The notes below the pieces were generated by a model that saw only the letters and a program-made list of their open reading frames with translations, searched no databases and was not told where the DNA came from. The translations under genes were made by a program, and so were the position numbers. Shown here piece by piece: positions 7,863 to 16,813 of a stretch of DNA of 64,000 nucleotides (its first letter is position 1; each line of letters starts with the position of its first letter). The DNA is taken from positions 310,001-374,000 of the forward strand of contig NZ_CADDWM010000011.1 in NCBI RefSeq assembly GCF_902809835.1, in the 5' to 3' direction. The DNA is from Agromyces sp. Marseille-P2726 (lineage in GTDB: Bacteria > Actinomycetota > Actinomycetes > Actinomycetales > Microbacteriaceae).

Positions 7863-10163
7863 TCAGAACCTGCCGATCAACACGTCCTCCAGCAGCTCGC
7901 CGCCGGCCAGAGCGATTTCCGCGTCGATCCGGTACCCAGTGACTGGGCACAGGTACTCACGCAACACGAAGCGGTCCGCGCTCTCGGTATCGAGGACGTC
8001 GAACTCCGGACCGGTCTCCCGCATCCTGGTCTCGCGGATAACGGCGTTCGGCCGGTAGCTCTCGTCAGCCGGTCCGAGGTCGGCGCCGTTGCTCCACCAG
8101 CGGCCCTCGACGACATGCAGCACGTCGCCGACCTGCACCGCGTGTTCGGGGGCGTCGACGGGCGGCTCGGGCTCTCGGCCCAGGCGCTCCCGTCGCACCC
8201 CGAGCCGCGTTCGCTCGGTCGCCGCGCGGTCGATCCTCCCATCCGAGATCACCACGCCGAACACACGCTCGGCGATCTCGTCGGTGGCCAGCCCGTCCTC
8301 GATGTCGGCCAGCACCAGCTCGGGATCGCGCAGCAGCGGGTCGCCGTATCCTGCAGCGGCGGGGGAAGTCCACTCGATCACGTCGCCGTCGGCCATCGAG
8401 AACATTCCCTTGTACGGCAGGATCTCCTCCTCACCGTGGACGTCGTCGATTCCGTTGATCGCCTGGCTCCGTCCCATCAGCTCGACCGTGTCGGTGCCGT
8501 GCTTCACCCGGGCTCGCGCCACCGAACCGGGGTTGCCCCCGAAGAGGCCCTGGCCGTTGCTGAAGCTCTCATTGACGTACCAGACGATCTGGCCGCCGAG
8601 CATCCCACGTACCAAGAGGGTCGCGCGGAAGCCGACGCCGGCTCGGTAACGCCCGCTGCCGTCGAGACCTGCCTTCCCCAGCCGTCGACCGAGGACGACG
8701 AAGGGCTTGCCCGACTCGATCTGCTCGATGTTCTCGATCTCGCTGTCGGGGATCCACCACTGTCCGCCGGCATCGACCCCGTCCCGCGTCGGGCGGCCGG
8801 CGAGCGAGCCGAAGAGGCCATCGGTGTTCTGGAGGATGAACTGCTGCCCATCAGCGGTCAGCCCGCCGCCGATCAGCGACGTCATGTTCGATCCGGGCGC
8901 ACCGAGCGACAGTTGCCGCGTGTCGTCGCCGCCACTGGCGAGCATCTTGCACACCGCGTTCGCCGCGACGTTCAACATGATCATCACGGTCTGGTTCCCG
9001 GATGGGCTCACGGCCGCCGGAAAGTCGGCGCAGCTGACCAGTCCCGGCACGGGCCGCACATCGATGTGCCGGTACGCCCCTCCGTACGCGCCGGCCAGAT
9101 CGGGGATCAGCTGTTGCGTGAGCACGGTCTCCGCGATTCCCGCGAACCCGGCATAGGTCATGTTGATCGACCCCGTCTGCGGATCGCTCCCCGCGTTGTC
9201 GATGATCAGCCGGTCACCCTTCTTGGTGATGTTGAACTGGTAGGCGTACAGGTTCTTGTCACCCGGCAGGGCGCCCTCGGTGTAGATGCGGTGCGACCAT
9301 CGGCCATCCGGGATCTTCGCGATCCGCTCGGCGAACACCTTCTGACCGGAATCGATCAGGCGGCGCATGACGCCCTTGACCACGTCGGCTCCGTAGCGGT
9401 CGACGAGTTTGCTGATCTTCTCGCGCGTGGCGCCGATCGCACCGATGGCAGCACGCAGGTCCATGCGCGTCAGGTGCGGGACGCGAGACTGACGTGCGAA
9501 CAGGTGCTCCACATCGTCGCGCATCCTGCCACCCTCGACCAGGCGTACTGGAGGCCAGGCCATGGGCTCGGCGAACGCGTCCGTCGCGGTCAGTACGCCG
9601 CTGCCCGGCATCGACCCTCCGACGTCCGCGAAGTGCTGCGAATTCGAGAGCCAACAGAACAGCTCATCGCCGACGAACAGTGGGGTGAGCAGGGTCACAT
9701 CCGACTGATGCGCAGAGCCGATGTACGGGTCGTTGCTGACCCAGATGTCACCATCGACGAGGCCGTCTTCGCTGCGGTGCTCTAGGATGTATCGAACGGT
9801 CAGTGCGTGCTGGTTGGAGAAGTACTGCACGCCGGATCCGAGGTAGACGAGGTCGCCGCTCTCGGTCATCAACGTCGACTGGAAGTCGCGAGCGACCATC
9901 ACCACGGGAGACATCGACAACCGGGAGATGATGTCGCCGTGTTCGAGGTTGGCGCTCATCAACGCATAGCGGATCACCTCGTAGGTGACCGCGTCGATAT
10001 CCACCGGCTCGGGATCGTGCATCCTCACCGCAGGCGAGTACTCGGGCGGGTCCGAGGGAACGTACCCACGGGCGGTGCCGTCCCACTTCACCGCTCGGAA
10101 CGCTGCTTCCGTGCTGTGGCGGTCTACCCGGTCGGGCGCCATTCGGGTGTCGATGAGAGTCAT
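7863..10163 (-). CDS. hydantoinase B / oxoprolinase family protein
   Basis: A 766-residue HyuB-type subunit. Characteristic segments are VRYILEHRSEDGLVDGDIWVSNDPYIGSAH (broken across about 115-150), LNVAANAVCKMLASGGDD, and a C-terminal WTSPAAAGYGDPLLRDPELVLADIEDGL. It pairs with the HyuA subunit encoded just upstream, sharing an ATGA stop/start overlap at 10160-10163 that implies translational coupling. HyuAB pairs hydrolyse cyclic amides such as hydantoins or 5-oxoproline with ATP, while related pairs carboxylate ketones such as acetone or acetophenone; the neighbouring oxygenases keep both possible. AGGAGA precedes the ATG at 10163. Confidence 0.88.
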   Translation of the reverse strand: MTLIDTRMAPDRVDRHSTEAAFRAVKWDGTARGYVPSDPPEYSPAVRMHDPEPVDIDAVTYEVIRYALMSANLEHGDIISRLSMSPVVMVARDFQSTLMTESGDLVYLGSGVQYFSNQHALTVRYILEHRSEDGLVDGDIWVSNDPYIGSAHQSDVTLLTPLFVGDELFCWLSNSQHFADVGGSMPGSGVLTATDAFAEPMAWPPVRLVEGGRMRDDVEHLFARQSRVPHLTRMDLRAAIGAIGATREKISKLVDRYGADVVKGVMRRLIDSGQKVFAERIAKIPDGRWSHRIYTEGALPGDKNLYAYQFNITKKGDRLIIDNAGSDPQTGSINMTYAGFAGIAETVLTQQLIPDLAGAYGGAYRHIDVRPVPGLVSCADFPAAVSPSGNQTVMIMLNVAANAVCKMLASGGDDTRQLSLGAPGSNMTSLIGGGLTADGQQFILQNTDGLFGSLAGRPTRDGVDAGGQWWIPDSEIENIEQIESGKPFVVLGRRLGKAGLDGSGRYRAGVGFRATLLVRGMLGGQIVWYVNESFSNGQGLFGGNPGSVARARVKHGTDTVELMGRSQAINGIDDVHGEEEILPYKGMFSMADGDVIEWTSPAAAGYGDPLLRDPELVLADIEDGLATDEIAERVFGVVISDGRIDRAATERTRLGVRRERLGREPEPPVDAPEHAVQVGDVLHVVEGRWWSNGADLGPADESYRPNAVIRETRMRETGPEFDVLDTESADRFVLREYLCPVTGYRIDAEIALAGGELLEDVLIGRF

Positions 10164-12259
10164 GCCTGGTTCTCCTGCTTCTGGGTGTGGAGGATGCAGT
10201 TCGCGAAGTCGTCGGTCTCCAGGGACTGGCCCGGGGCGACCGCGATCGTGGTGTGAGGCAGCTGCACCAGCGCAGGCCCCTCGATCAGCCCGCCGAGGGC
10301 GGGCGGACCGTCGTAGACGGCGGTGCTGATCCACTGCTCGTGCCCGGGCCAGAACACCTCACGCTCGCGAGCGGGCGCAGTCTGCCCGCCCACAGGTGTT
10401 GCCGTCGCCGCGGTCTGCAGCGGCACCGAAGCGGTCACCCGGATCGTGAAGATCTCGGAGGTGTGCAGCACCGACAGAGCCACGGCACTGTACAGGCGTG
10501 AGTACTCCTCCGCGAACACGGTCGAGAGCTTTTCGCTGAAGGACTCATCGATCGGGCCCGACGGAACCGGCAGGTGCAGCTCCTGCATGTACTGCTCGGC
10601 ATAGCGGGCCTGTGCCGAGCGCTCGAGCCGCACCCGTTCCTTGGGGAACCCGGCGGCGGCCATCTGCTCCAGCGCGCGCTCCTCGAGGCGACCGATCGTC
10701 TCGGCGAGCGCGTCGGTGTCGAACGGAGCACGGATCGTGCACTCCTCCTCGAACACCTCCATCGCATCACTGGCGGCGATGCCGTACGCCGACAGGGTGG
10801 ATGCGCCGTTGCCCATCGGGATGACGACCTGGTCGATGTCCAGTTCCTGCGCGAACGCGAACGCGTGCAGCGGCCCCGCCCCGCCGAAGGCATACAGCGC
10901 GAAATCTCGCGGGTCCAAACCCTGCTCGATGGTGCGCTGCCGGATCAGAATGGCCGCGCTATGACTGTTCACCCGCAGAATGCCCGACGCGGCCTGCTCC
11001 AGCGACAGCTCGGCCTCCTCCGCGATCTTCCGCACCGCCGCGACCGCACGCTCCTTGTCCAGCTGCATCTCGCTGCCCAGGAACCGGTCGGGGTCGATGA
11101 ACCCGAGCACGACATCCGCATCGGTCACCGTCGCCTCGGTGCCCCGCCCGTAACATGCCGGCCCGGGGTTCGACCCGGCCGACTCCGGACCAACCCGCAG
11201 ACCACCGCTGTGCGGGTCGACCCGTGCGATCGACCCACCACCACACGCGATCGACCGCAGGTCCAGCTGCGGGATCTTGAAGGTGTACTGGTCGATGATC
11301 TTCGCGCTCGTCAGGATCGGGCGCCCATCGATCAACAGTCCCACCTCGAACGACGTACCGCCCATATCGGTGGCGATCACGTTCTTGTGGCCGGTTCGCC
11401 TGGCGATGGACTCCGTGGCCGCGAGCCCTCCGGCCGGACCCGACCCGATCGTCTGCACGGGCCGGTGCCGTGCCGTCTCCACGGGGAGGACGCCGCCGTT
11501 GGATTGCATGATGAACACCGGCGTGGTGAGCCCGCGCTCCTGCAATGCCGTTTCCAGCGCACCCAGGTACCTGCTCGACGCCGGCCCGACGTAGGAATTG
11601 ATCACGGTCGCGACCGTCCGCTCGTACTCACCCAGCCGCGGGGAGGTCTCCGACGAGATGGACACGAACATGTCGGGACGAATCTCGTGCACCAGCTCCC
11701 GCAGCCGCTGCTCATGTACCGGGTTCCGGAACGACCAGATCAACGAGATCGCCACCGCGTCCACCTGCTCCAGCAGCGGACGCAACACTGCCCGCGCCTC
11801 GTCATCGTTCAGCGAGGCGAGCACACTGCCGTCGGCAAGCACACGCTCGGCAACCTCGACCACGTCCCGGTGCGGCACCAACGGAGCCGGCTTGTCCGTC
11901 TCCCGCACATTCAAGAGCAGCTCGGGCGCTACCCCCGCCGTCCGACCGCGACCACGCATGATCTGCAGCGCATCCCCGTGGCCCTTCGTGGCGACCAGGC
12001 CCACCCGAGCACCCTTGCGCTCCACCATCAGGTTCGTGCCGATCGTGGTGCCATGACTGAACTCCGTAGTCTGTCCGAGCAGGGACTCCAGCGTCTCCCC
12101 GGCCTCCTCGGCGAGCCGCGTCAGCCCCTCGATCACCCCTTCAACGGGATCGGTCGCGTGCGTCGACAACGCTTTCCCGTTGAACACCTGCCCCTGGTCG
12201 TTCACGGCGACACAGTCGCTGAACGTCCCCCCGATATCGACACCGATCGTGTAACTCAT
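10160..12259 (-). CDS. hydantoinase A / oxoprolinase family protein
   Basis: A 699-residue HyuA-type ATPase subunit with the ASKHA-fold signatures GVDIGGTFSDCVAV at the N-terminus and DMGGTSFEVGLL in the second half. HGTTIGTNLMVERKGARVGL and YALYAFGGAGPLHAFAFA-like core blocks are family-typical. It should phosphorylate or activate a carbonyl or amide group for the HyuB partner. I chose ATG at 12259 (MSYTIGVDIGG): a long in-frame extension to 12490 looks non-coding. The divergent LysR gene at 12750 is the likely regulator. Confidence 0.88.
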   Translation of the reverse strand: MSYTIGVDIGGTFSDCVAVNDQGQVFNGKALSTHATDPVEGVIEGLTRLAEEAGETLESLLGQTTEFSHGTTIGTNLMVERKGARVGLVATKGHGDALQIMRGRGRTAGVAPELLLNVRETDKPAPLVPHRDVVEVAERVLADGSVLASLNDDEARAVLRPLLEQVDAVAISLIWSFRNPVHEQRLRELVHEIRPDMFVSISSETSPRLGEYERTVATVINSYVGPASSRYLGALETALQERGLTTPVFIMQSNGGVLPVETARHRPVQTIGSGPAGGLAATESIARRTGHKNVIATDMGGTSFEVGLLIDGRPILTSAKIIDQYTFKIPQLDLRSIACGGGSIARVDPHSGGLRVGPESAGSNPGPACYGRGTEATVTDADVVLGFIDPDRFLGSEMQLDKERAVAAVRKIAEEAELSLEQAASGILRVNSHSAAILIRQRTIEQGLDPRDFALYAFGGAGPLHAFAFAQELDIDQVVIPMGNGASTLSAYGIAASDAMEVFEEECTIRAPFDTDALAETIGRLEERALEQMAAAGFPKERVRLERSAQARYAEQYMQELHLPVPSGPIDESFSEKLSTVFAEEYSRLYSAVALSVLHTSEIFTIRVTASVPLQTAATATPVGGQTAPAREREVFWPGHEQWISTAVYDGPPALGGLIEGPALVQLPHTTIAVAPGQSLETDDFANCILHTQKQENQA

Positions 12260-12749
12260 GAAGAACTCCGTCCCTTTCGTTTCCTGGTCATCGAAGAAGG
12301 CCTTCCGCTCGAGGTGATGGCGGCGGATGGCATCACGGAGCGAGCCGGGTTCCAGCCGTCGAGCGCTTCCCACCGGACGGCGCCGGAGTGGGACGACGGC
12401 GACGTCGCGGAGGGCGACAGGACGCGATCGGCTCCGCCGCGCTGGCGCCTCAACCGGCACCTCTCGACGACGAAAGCGCGACGTGGACAAGGGAGTTCGC
12501 GAATGGCCTCATGACCACGCGACATCGGTGTCACTCCAATCACCCGCCCTCCATCATCGGATGACGCGAAGTGACAGATCATTCGGCGGACGACCGCACG
12601 GGATCATTCGGGACTTCGACGTCGGCTTCTGAAATCGTAAGAATTAACATGACAGTGGTCCAATGCGTGATGAGGTCAGATGTGATGCGCCGGCCTCATG
12701 GAGGCCCGCGTCGACGACCTCCGCGTTCTCGTCCTGGAAGGAGCAACGC
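12260..12749. promoter_or_regulatory. 490-bp divergent region between hyuA and lysR
   Basis: No convincing gene is visible. An AT-rich patch around 12630-12652 includes ATCGTAAGAATTAA (12634-12647), a loose match to the motif at 5040 and 29320. ATGAGG (12670s) and CCTCAT (12690s) form a short inverted repeat just before the LysR start. This is the natural site for LysR binding and control of hyuAB, but I cannot fix an operator. Confidence 0.4.
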
Positions 12750-13628
12750 ATGCTCGACCTCGAGAAGCTACGGAACTTCGTGACCGTGGCGAAGACGGGA
12801 AGCTTCGTGCGCGCGGCGGAGGAATTGAACCTCAGCCAGCCGGGCCTCTCCCGGAGCATTCAAGCCCTGGAGCGCCAGTTCGGGGTGCGGCTCCTCGACC
12901 GGGACCGACGTGCGGTGCGGGTGACGGCGGCGGGCCGACAGCTCCTCGACCAAGCGATCGACCTGCTCTCGAGCGCGCGGGCGATCGAGAAGGGACTGTC
13001 TGCTGCCGCCGACGGCCTCTCCGGAACGGTGCGATTCGGAGTCGGTCCGTTCGCGGTGACGGCGCTGCTTCCTCAGGTGCTTGCGCGTTTCGCCGAGTCG
13101 GGGCCTCATCTCGACGTGGAGGTGGCGATTGCGTCGAAGCTCTCCCTGACGCAGCAGCTCCTCGACGATGAGATCGAGTTCTTCGTCGGAGTGCTGGATG
13201 ATTTCGTCGACGATCCAACGTATGCCTGTGTCGCACTCGCCGAGATCGGTACGAAGATCTACGTTCGACCGGGTCATCCGTTGGCGGGTCGAGCATGTCG
13301 CATCGCGGATCTCGAGACGTTTCCCATCGCGTCGGGACACGATCTGGGTGCTGGACTGCGACTCGCGCGGCAGGGAGCACCGAGCCATCGCACGACCTTC
13401 ATGGTCGACGATCTTCACGTGCTCGCTGAGGTGTGCCTGTCGTCCGATTCGGTCCTGATCGCGGGCTACGGAACGATTCCGCGGGAGCTCGTGGAGGTGA
13501 CGATCGACGAGCGCGAGAGCGTTCCCAAGTACATGCTCGGCATCATCTCCATTCGAAGCCGCACAGTTTCACCAGCCGCGGAACTCGTGCGTACCGAACT
13601 GCTGCGGACGGGACGCCGTGTCGCCTGA
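12750..13628 (+). CDS. LysR-type transcriptional regulator
   Basis: A 292-residue LTTR. The winged helix-turn-helix occupies about residues 1-60 (LRNFVTVAKTGSFVRAAEEL, LSQPGLSRSIQALERQFG, LLDRDRRAVRVTAAG), followed by a linker helix and a periplasmic-binding-like effector domain. ATG at 12750 follows GGAAGGAG. Divergence from hyuAB suggests that it senses a pathway intermediate and activates hyuAB, the usual LTTR arrangement. The effector is unknown. Confidence 0.9.
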   Translation: MLDLEKLRNFVTVAKTGSFVRAAEELNLSQPGLSRSIQALERQFGVRLLDRDRRAVRVTAAGRQLLDQAIDLLSSARAIEKGLSAAADGLSGTVRFGVGPFAVTALLPQVLARFAESGPHLDVEVAIASKLSLTQQLLDDEIEFFVGVLDDFVDDPTYACVALAEIGTKIYVRPGHPLAGRACRIADLETFPIASGHDLGAGLRLARQGAPSHRTTFMVDDLHVLAEVCLSSDSVLIAGYGTIPRELVEVTIDERESVPKYMLGIISIRSRTVSPAAELVRTELLRTGRRVA

Positions 13629-13655
13629 GCAACGAACCGATGCGGCGGGCATATA

Positions 13656-14117
13656 TCAGGATTCGATCGATTCGACACGTCGATCTCGAGATCTCCGGTC
13701 ATACCCCCCGCTCCAGGCGCCGCCGGTCCAGCGCACCTGCGCCACCCGCTCGGCGATGCGCCATCCCGCGCTCGTGCGTCGCCAGCTGTCGAGATAGTCG
13801 CCACTCCGCGGCAGGCCGGTGTGCTGATCGATCGTCAGCCACTTGCTCAACGAGCTCACGACATCGCCATCCCGGAAGACCCACGCATTCGACAGGATAT
13901 GGAACGGCGGGTGAACCGAATCGCCGAGCGCGAGAAAGGCCTCGAGTTCCGAGAGCCCTCGGTACTTCGGCCCTCCGACGCTGGTCACATCGAACGTGGC
14001 ATCGGGGGCGAACACGTCGGCCAATCCGGCGACGTCTCGACGATCCATCACGTGACCGTATCGAGCAAGCACCTGGGTGATCTCGAACCGATCCTCGAGG
14101 GTGACGTAATCATGCAT
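13656..14117 (-). CDS. SnoaL-like (NTF2-fold) protein
   Basis: A 153-residue cone-fold protein: LEDRFEITQVLARYGHVMDRRDVAGLADVFAPDATFDV is the typical N-terminal helix pair and strand of the SnoaL_4 group, ending in a helix-strand WRRTSAGWRIAERVAQVRW. Such proteins act as small isomerases, hydratases or dehydratases on cyclic substrates. The start is uncertain: ATG at 14117 is given, but a TTG at 14126 has better spacing from GAGAG. It is convergent with lysR and divergent from the second LLM oxygenase. Confidence 0.8.
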   Translation of the reverse strand: MHDYVTLEDRFEITQVLARYGHVMDRRDVAGLADVFAPDATFDVTSVGGPKYRGLSELEAFLALGDSVHPPFHILSNAWVFRDGDVVSSLSKWLTIDQHTGLPRSGDYLDSWRRTSAGWRIAERVAQVRWTGGAWSGGYDRRSRDRRVESIES

Positions 14118-14159
14118 GATTCGCAATCATCTCTCTATTAGTTGTAAGGAATGAAATCA

Positions 14160-14187
14160 TTGCCTCAGGTAGTGTTGCTGAGGCAAC
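14160..14187. promoter_or_regulatory. operator-like inverted repeat before LLM copy 2
   Basis: TTGCCTCA (14160-14167) and TGAGGCAA (14179-14186) are perfect inverted arms, and GTTGC-TGAG-GCAAC (14174-14187) is a second overlapping palindrome. The site lies midway between the divergent SnoaL and LLM genes, where a repressor could control both. Confidence 0.5.
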
Positions 14188-14237
14188 CGTAGCTTTGTCG
14201 GCTCGCATACCGCCACGGCGCATCCCAGGAGGTACTG

Positions 14238-15578
14238 GTGTCCCGCACGGACCACATGGTGTTCACCGCATTCGTTTCCGCATCGGTGACCAAGGGCAGC
14301 CTGACGTCATGGGCGCACAAGCGGGCTGATCGCGGCATCCTCGACGCGAAGTTCTACATCGACCTCGCCCGGACGCTCGAGCGCACGGGGTTCGACCTCA
14401 TGTTCTTCGACGACCGACTCGCCATGCCGGCGGCGTACCAGGGATCCATCGAAGAGACCATCGCGCGCGGATCGAGGGCCATCAAGCTCGACCTGATCAC
14501 CATCCTGGGCCTGCTCGCCGGGCACACCGAGCGCATCGGTCTCGGCGGTACCTATTCCACGACCTATTCGTCGCCGTTCCACGTCGCTCGCAAGTTCGCG
14601 ACGCTCGATCACCTCTCCGGCGGGCGCGCGGTGTGGAACATCGTCACCTCGCTGAACGCCGACGAAGCGGCGAACTTCGGCACCGAGTACCTGAACCCCG
14701 AACAGCGCTACGACCGCGCCGACGAATTCGTCGAGATCGTGACCCGACTGTGGGAGTCGTGGGACGCCGACGCCCTCGAGATGGATCGCGACACCGGCCG
14801 ATTCGCCAGGCCGGGTTCGGTGCACCGGATCGACTACGAGGGCGAATTCCTCTCGTCGCGCGGACCCCTGACCGTGCCGCGGCCGCCGCAGGGCTGGCCC
14901 ACGCTGCTGCAGGCTGGGCAATCCGGACGCGGGCAGCGGTTCGCCGCCAGCTGGGCGGACGTCGTGTTCACGAGCCAGCACAATCTCGAGACTGCCGCGA
15001 CATACTACGCGGGGATGCAGGAGCAGTTTGCCGCCGGCTCACGACCCGACGGAGCCGTGAAGATCCTGCCCGCGGTGCTTCCGATCGTCGGCGAGACCGA
15101 AGACATCGCCAAGGCCAAGGACGCGTACTTCGACTCCCTGTTCGAACCCGGCGAGCAGCTGGTGACGCTCTCGGAGCAGGCGAACTTCGACTTCGGGAAG
15201 CTGCCGATGGACGAGCCGCTCACCGACGAGCTCCTCGACTCGTTCACGGGCACGAAGGGCTCGCTGCAGGGCTACGTCAAGGGTGCTCGAATCAAGTTCG
15301 GCGAGAATGCGACGCTCAACGACGTCGTCGAGTCTCGGCGGAAGCAGGGCGGCGCCCGCTTCGTCGGTGATCCCGTTCAGGTCGCCGACGGGCTCGAGGA
15401 ATGGTTCCAGGGCCGCGGATGCGACGGCTTCGCCATCATGTCGACCGACATGCCCGGTTCGTTCGAGGACTTCGGTCGACTCGTCATGCCCGAGCTACGG
15501 AGACGCGGACTCATCGCCGATGATCCAACGCGGCAGGGCACGCTGCGTGAACGCCTCGGGCTGCAGCAGCGAGGCTGA
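14238..15578 (+). CDS. LLM flavin-dependent monooxygenase, NtaA/SnaA/DszA type (copy 2)
   Basis: A 446-residue paralogue of the protein at 1409, conserved almost throughout (FFDDRLAMPAAYQG, TYSTTYSSPFHVARKFATL, WNIVTSLNADEAANFGTEYL, PTLLQAGQSGRGQRFAASWAD). It should be an FMNH2-using oxygenase acting on a similar substrate. The GTG at 14238 follows AGGAGG. A CoA-pathway gene follows 44 nt later and a third LLM gene after that, so 14238-20146 reads as one transcription unit. Two near-identical oxygenases in one cluster suggest successive oxidations or two related substrates. Confidence 0.9.
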   Translation: MSRTDHMVFTAFVSASVTKGSLTSWAHKRADRGILDAKFYIDLARTLERTGFDLMFFDDRLAMPAAYQGSIEETIARGSRAIKLDLITILGLLAGHTERIGLGGTYSTTYSSPFHVARKFATLDHLSGGRAVWNIVTSLNADEAANFGTEYLNPEQRYDRADEFVEIVTRLWESWDADALEMDRDTGRFARPGSVHRIDYEGEFLSSRGPLTVPRPPQGWPTLLQAGQSGRGQRFAASWADVVFTSQHNLETAATYYAGMQEQFAAGSRPDGAVKILPAVLPIVGETEDIAKAKDAYFDSLFEPGEQLVTLSEQANFDFGKLPMDEPLTDELLDSFTGTKGSLQGYVKGARIKFGENATLNDVVESRRKQGGARFVGDPVQVADGLEEWFQGRGCDGFAIMSTDMPGSFEDFGRLVMPELRRRGLIADDPTRQGTLRERLGLQQRG

Positions 15579-15622
15579 AACACGCTCGACGAGCGTAGAA
15601 CAGGAAGGGCGGGCACGAGGTC

Positions 15623-16813
15623 GTGACACAGCAGAAGAACGGACCGTTGAGCGGTGTACGTGTGGTGGAGTTCGCCGGACTCGCACCGTCGCCGTACTCG
15701 GCGATGATCCTCAGCGACCTCGGGGCCGACGTGATCCGCATCGACCGGCCTCCGACCGGTGACGAGATCACGATGGACCCTCGAGTCAACCTCGTGAACC
15801 GCGGGAAGCGTTCCATCGCTCTCGACCTGCGTCAGGATGCATCGAAGTCGATCGTCACCGAACTGATGCGGAACAGCGACATCCTGATCGAGGGGTTCCG
15901 ACCCGGGGTCATGGAGCGGCTCGGTTTCGGACCCGATGAGGCGCTCGCCGTCAATCCGCGCCTCGTGTATGGCCGGATGACCGGGTGGGGACAGGATGGC
16001 CCCTACAAGATGGCAGCCGGGCACGATATCGCGTACGTCGCCGTGACGGGAACGCTGCACTCCATCGGAGCCGACGATCCGGTGATCCCACTGAACCTGG
16101 TCGGCGATTTCGGCGGGGGCGGCGCGTTCCTCACGATCGGCGTGCTGGCGGCGCTGCACGAGGCGCGCACGACAGGGCGCGGCCAAGTGGTCGATGCGGC
16201 GATGGTGGATGGCGCAGCGAGCCTCGCGACCATCATCTACTCACTGCTGAACGCCGGCCGCTGGGAGGACCGCCGTCAGGCGAACCTGCTCGATGGGGGA
16301 ACGCCCTTCTATTCGGTCTACCGAACGGCCGACGACAAGCACGTGGCGGTCGGTGCGATCGAACCGAAGTTCTTCGCCGAGTTCGTCGCCGGGCTCGGAG
16401 TGGAGATCTCGTTGTCGTCGCAATACGACCGGGCGGGATGGCCGGAGATGCGTTCGCGCATCGCCCAGAGGATCGCCGAGCGCACGCAAGCCGAATGGAT
16501 CGAGACCTACGAGGGAACCGACGCCTGCGTCTCCCCTGTGCTGTCGCTGCGGGAAGCGCCGACCGATCCGCACGTGCGCGAGCGGGGCACGCTGGTCGAG
16601 ATCGACGGAGCCATCCAGCCGGGCGTCGCGCCGCGCTTCCCCGCCCATGACCTCGCTCCGCCGCCGCCCGGGAGCTCGCCGCTGCCCGGAGCGCACACCC
16701 GCGAGATTCTCGCTGAACTCGGCATCGAGGGCATCGACGAGTTCATCGCCTCGGGCACCGGCGTCCAGTCCGAGGCTGATTCGACCGCAGAACCAACAGG
16801 AGTATCGAAGTGA
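15623..16813 (+). CDS. alpha-methylacyl-CoA racemase (CaiB/BaiF family)
   Basis: A 396-residue class III CoA-transferase relative with the racemase signature: RMTGWGQDGPY, then AGHDIAYVAVTGTLHSIG and LNLVGDFGGGG. By comparison with mycobacterial Mcr, H134 and D162 are the expected catalytic acid/base pair that epimerises the 2-methyl centre of branched acyl-CoAs. That distinguishes it from the transferase at 40-1272. GTG at 15623 is close to CGAGG. Its stop overlaps the next start (GTGA). A branched 2-methylacyl-CoA intermediate would later give propionyl-CoA, which the prp operon in this window can use. Confidence 0.85.
   Translation: MTQQKNGPLSGVRVVEFAGLAPSPYSAMILSDLGADVIRIDRPPTGDEITMDPRVNLVNRGKRSIALDLRQDASKSIVTELMRNSDILIEGFRPGVMERLGFGPDEALAVNPRLVYGRMTGWGQDGPYKMAAGHDIAYVAVTGTLHSIGADDPVIPLNLVGDFGGGGAFLTIGVLAALHEARTTGRGQVVDAAMVDGAASLATIIYSLLNAGRWEDRRQANLLDGGTPFYSVYRTADDKHVAVGAIEPKFFAEFVAGLGVEISLSSQYDRAGWPEMRSRIAQRIAERTQAEWIETYEGTDACVSPVLSLREAPTDPHVRERGTLVEIDGAIQPGVAPRFPAHDLAPPPPGSSPLPGAHTREILAELGIEGIDEFIASGTGVQSEADSTAEPTGVSK

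Noticed and set aside
10160-12490. N-terminal extension of HyuA to 12490
   Set aside because: The extra 77 residues are Arg-rich and lie before MSYTIGVDIGG, the usual start of the family.
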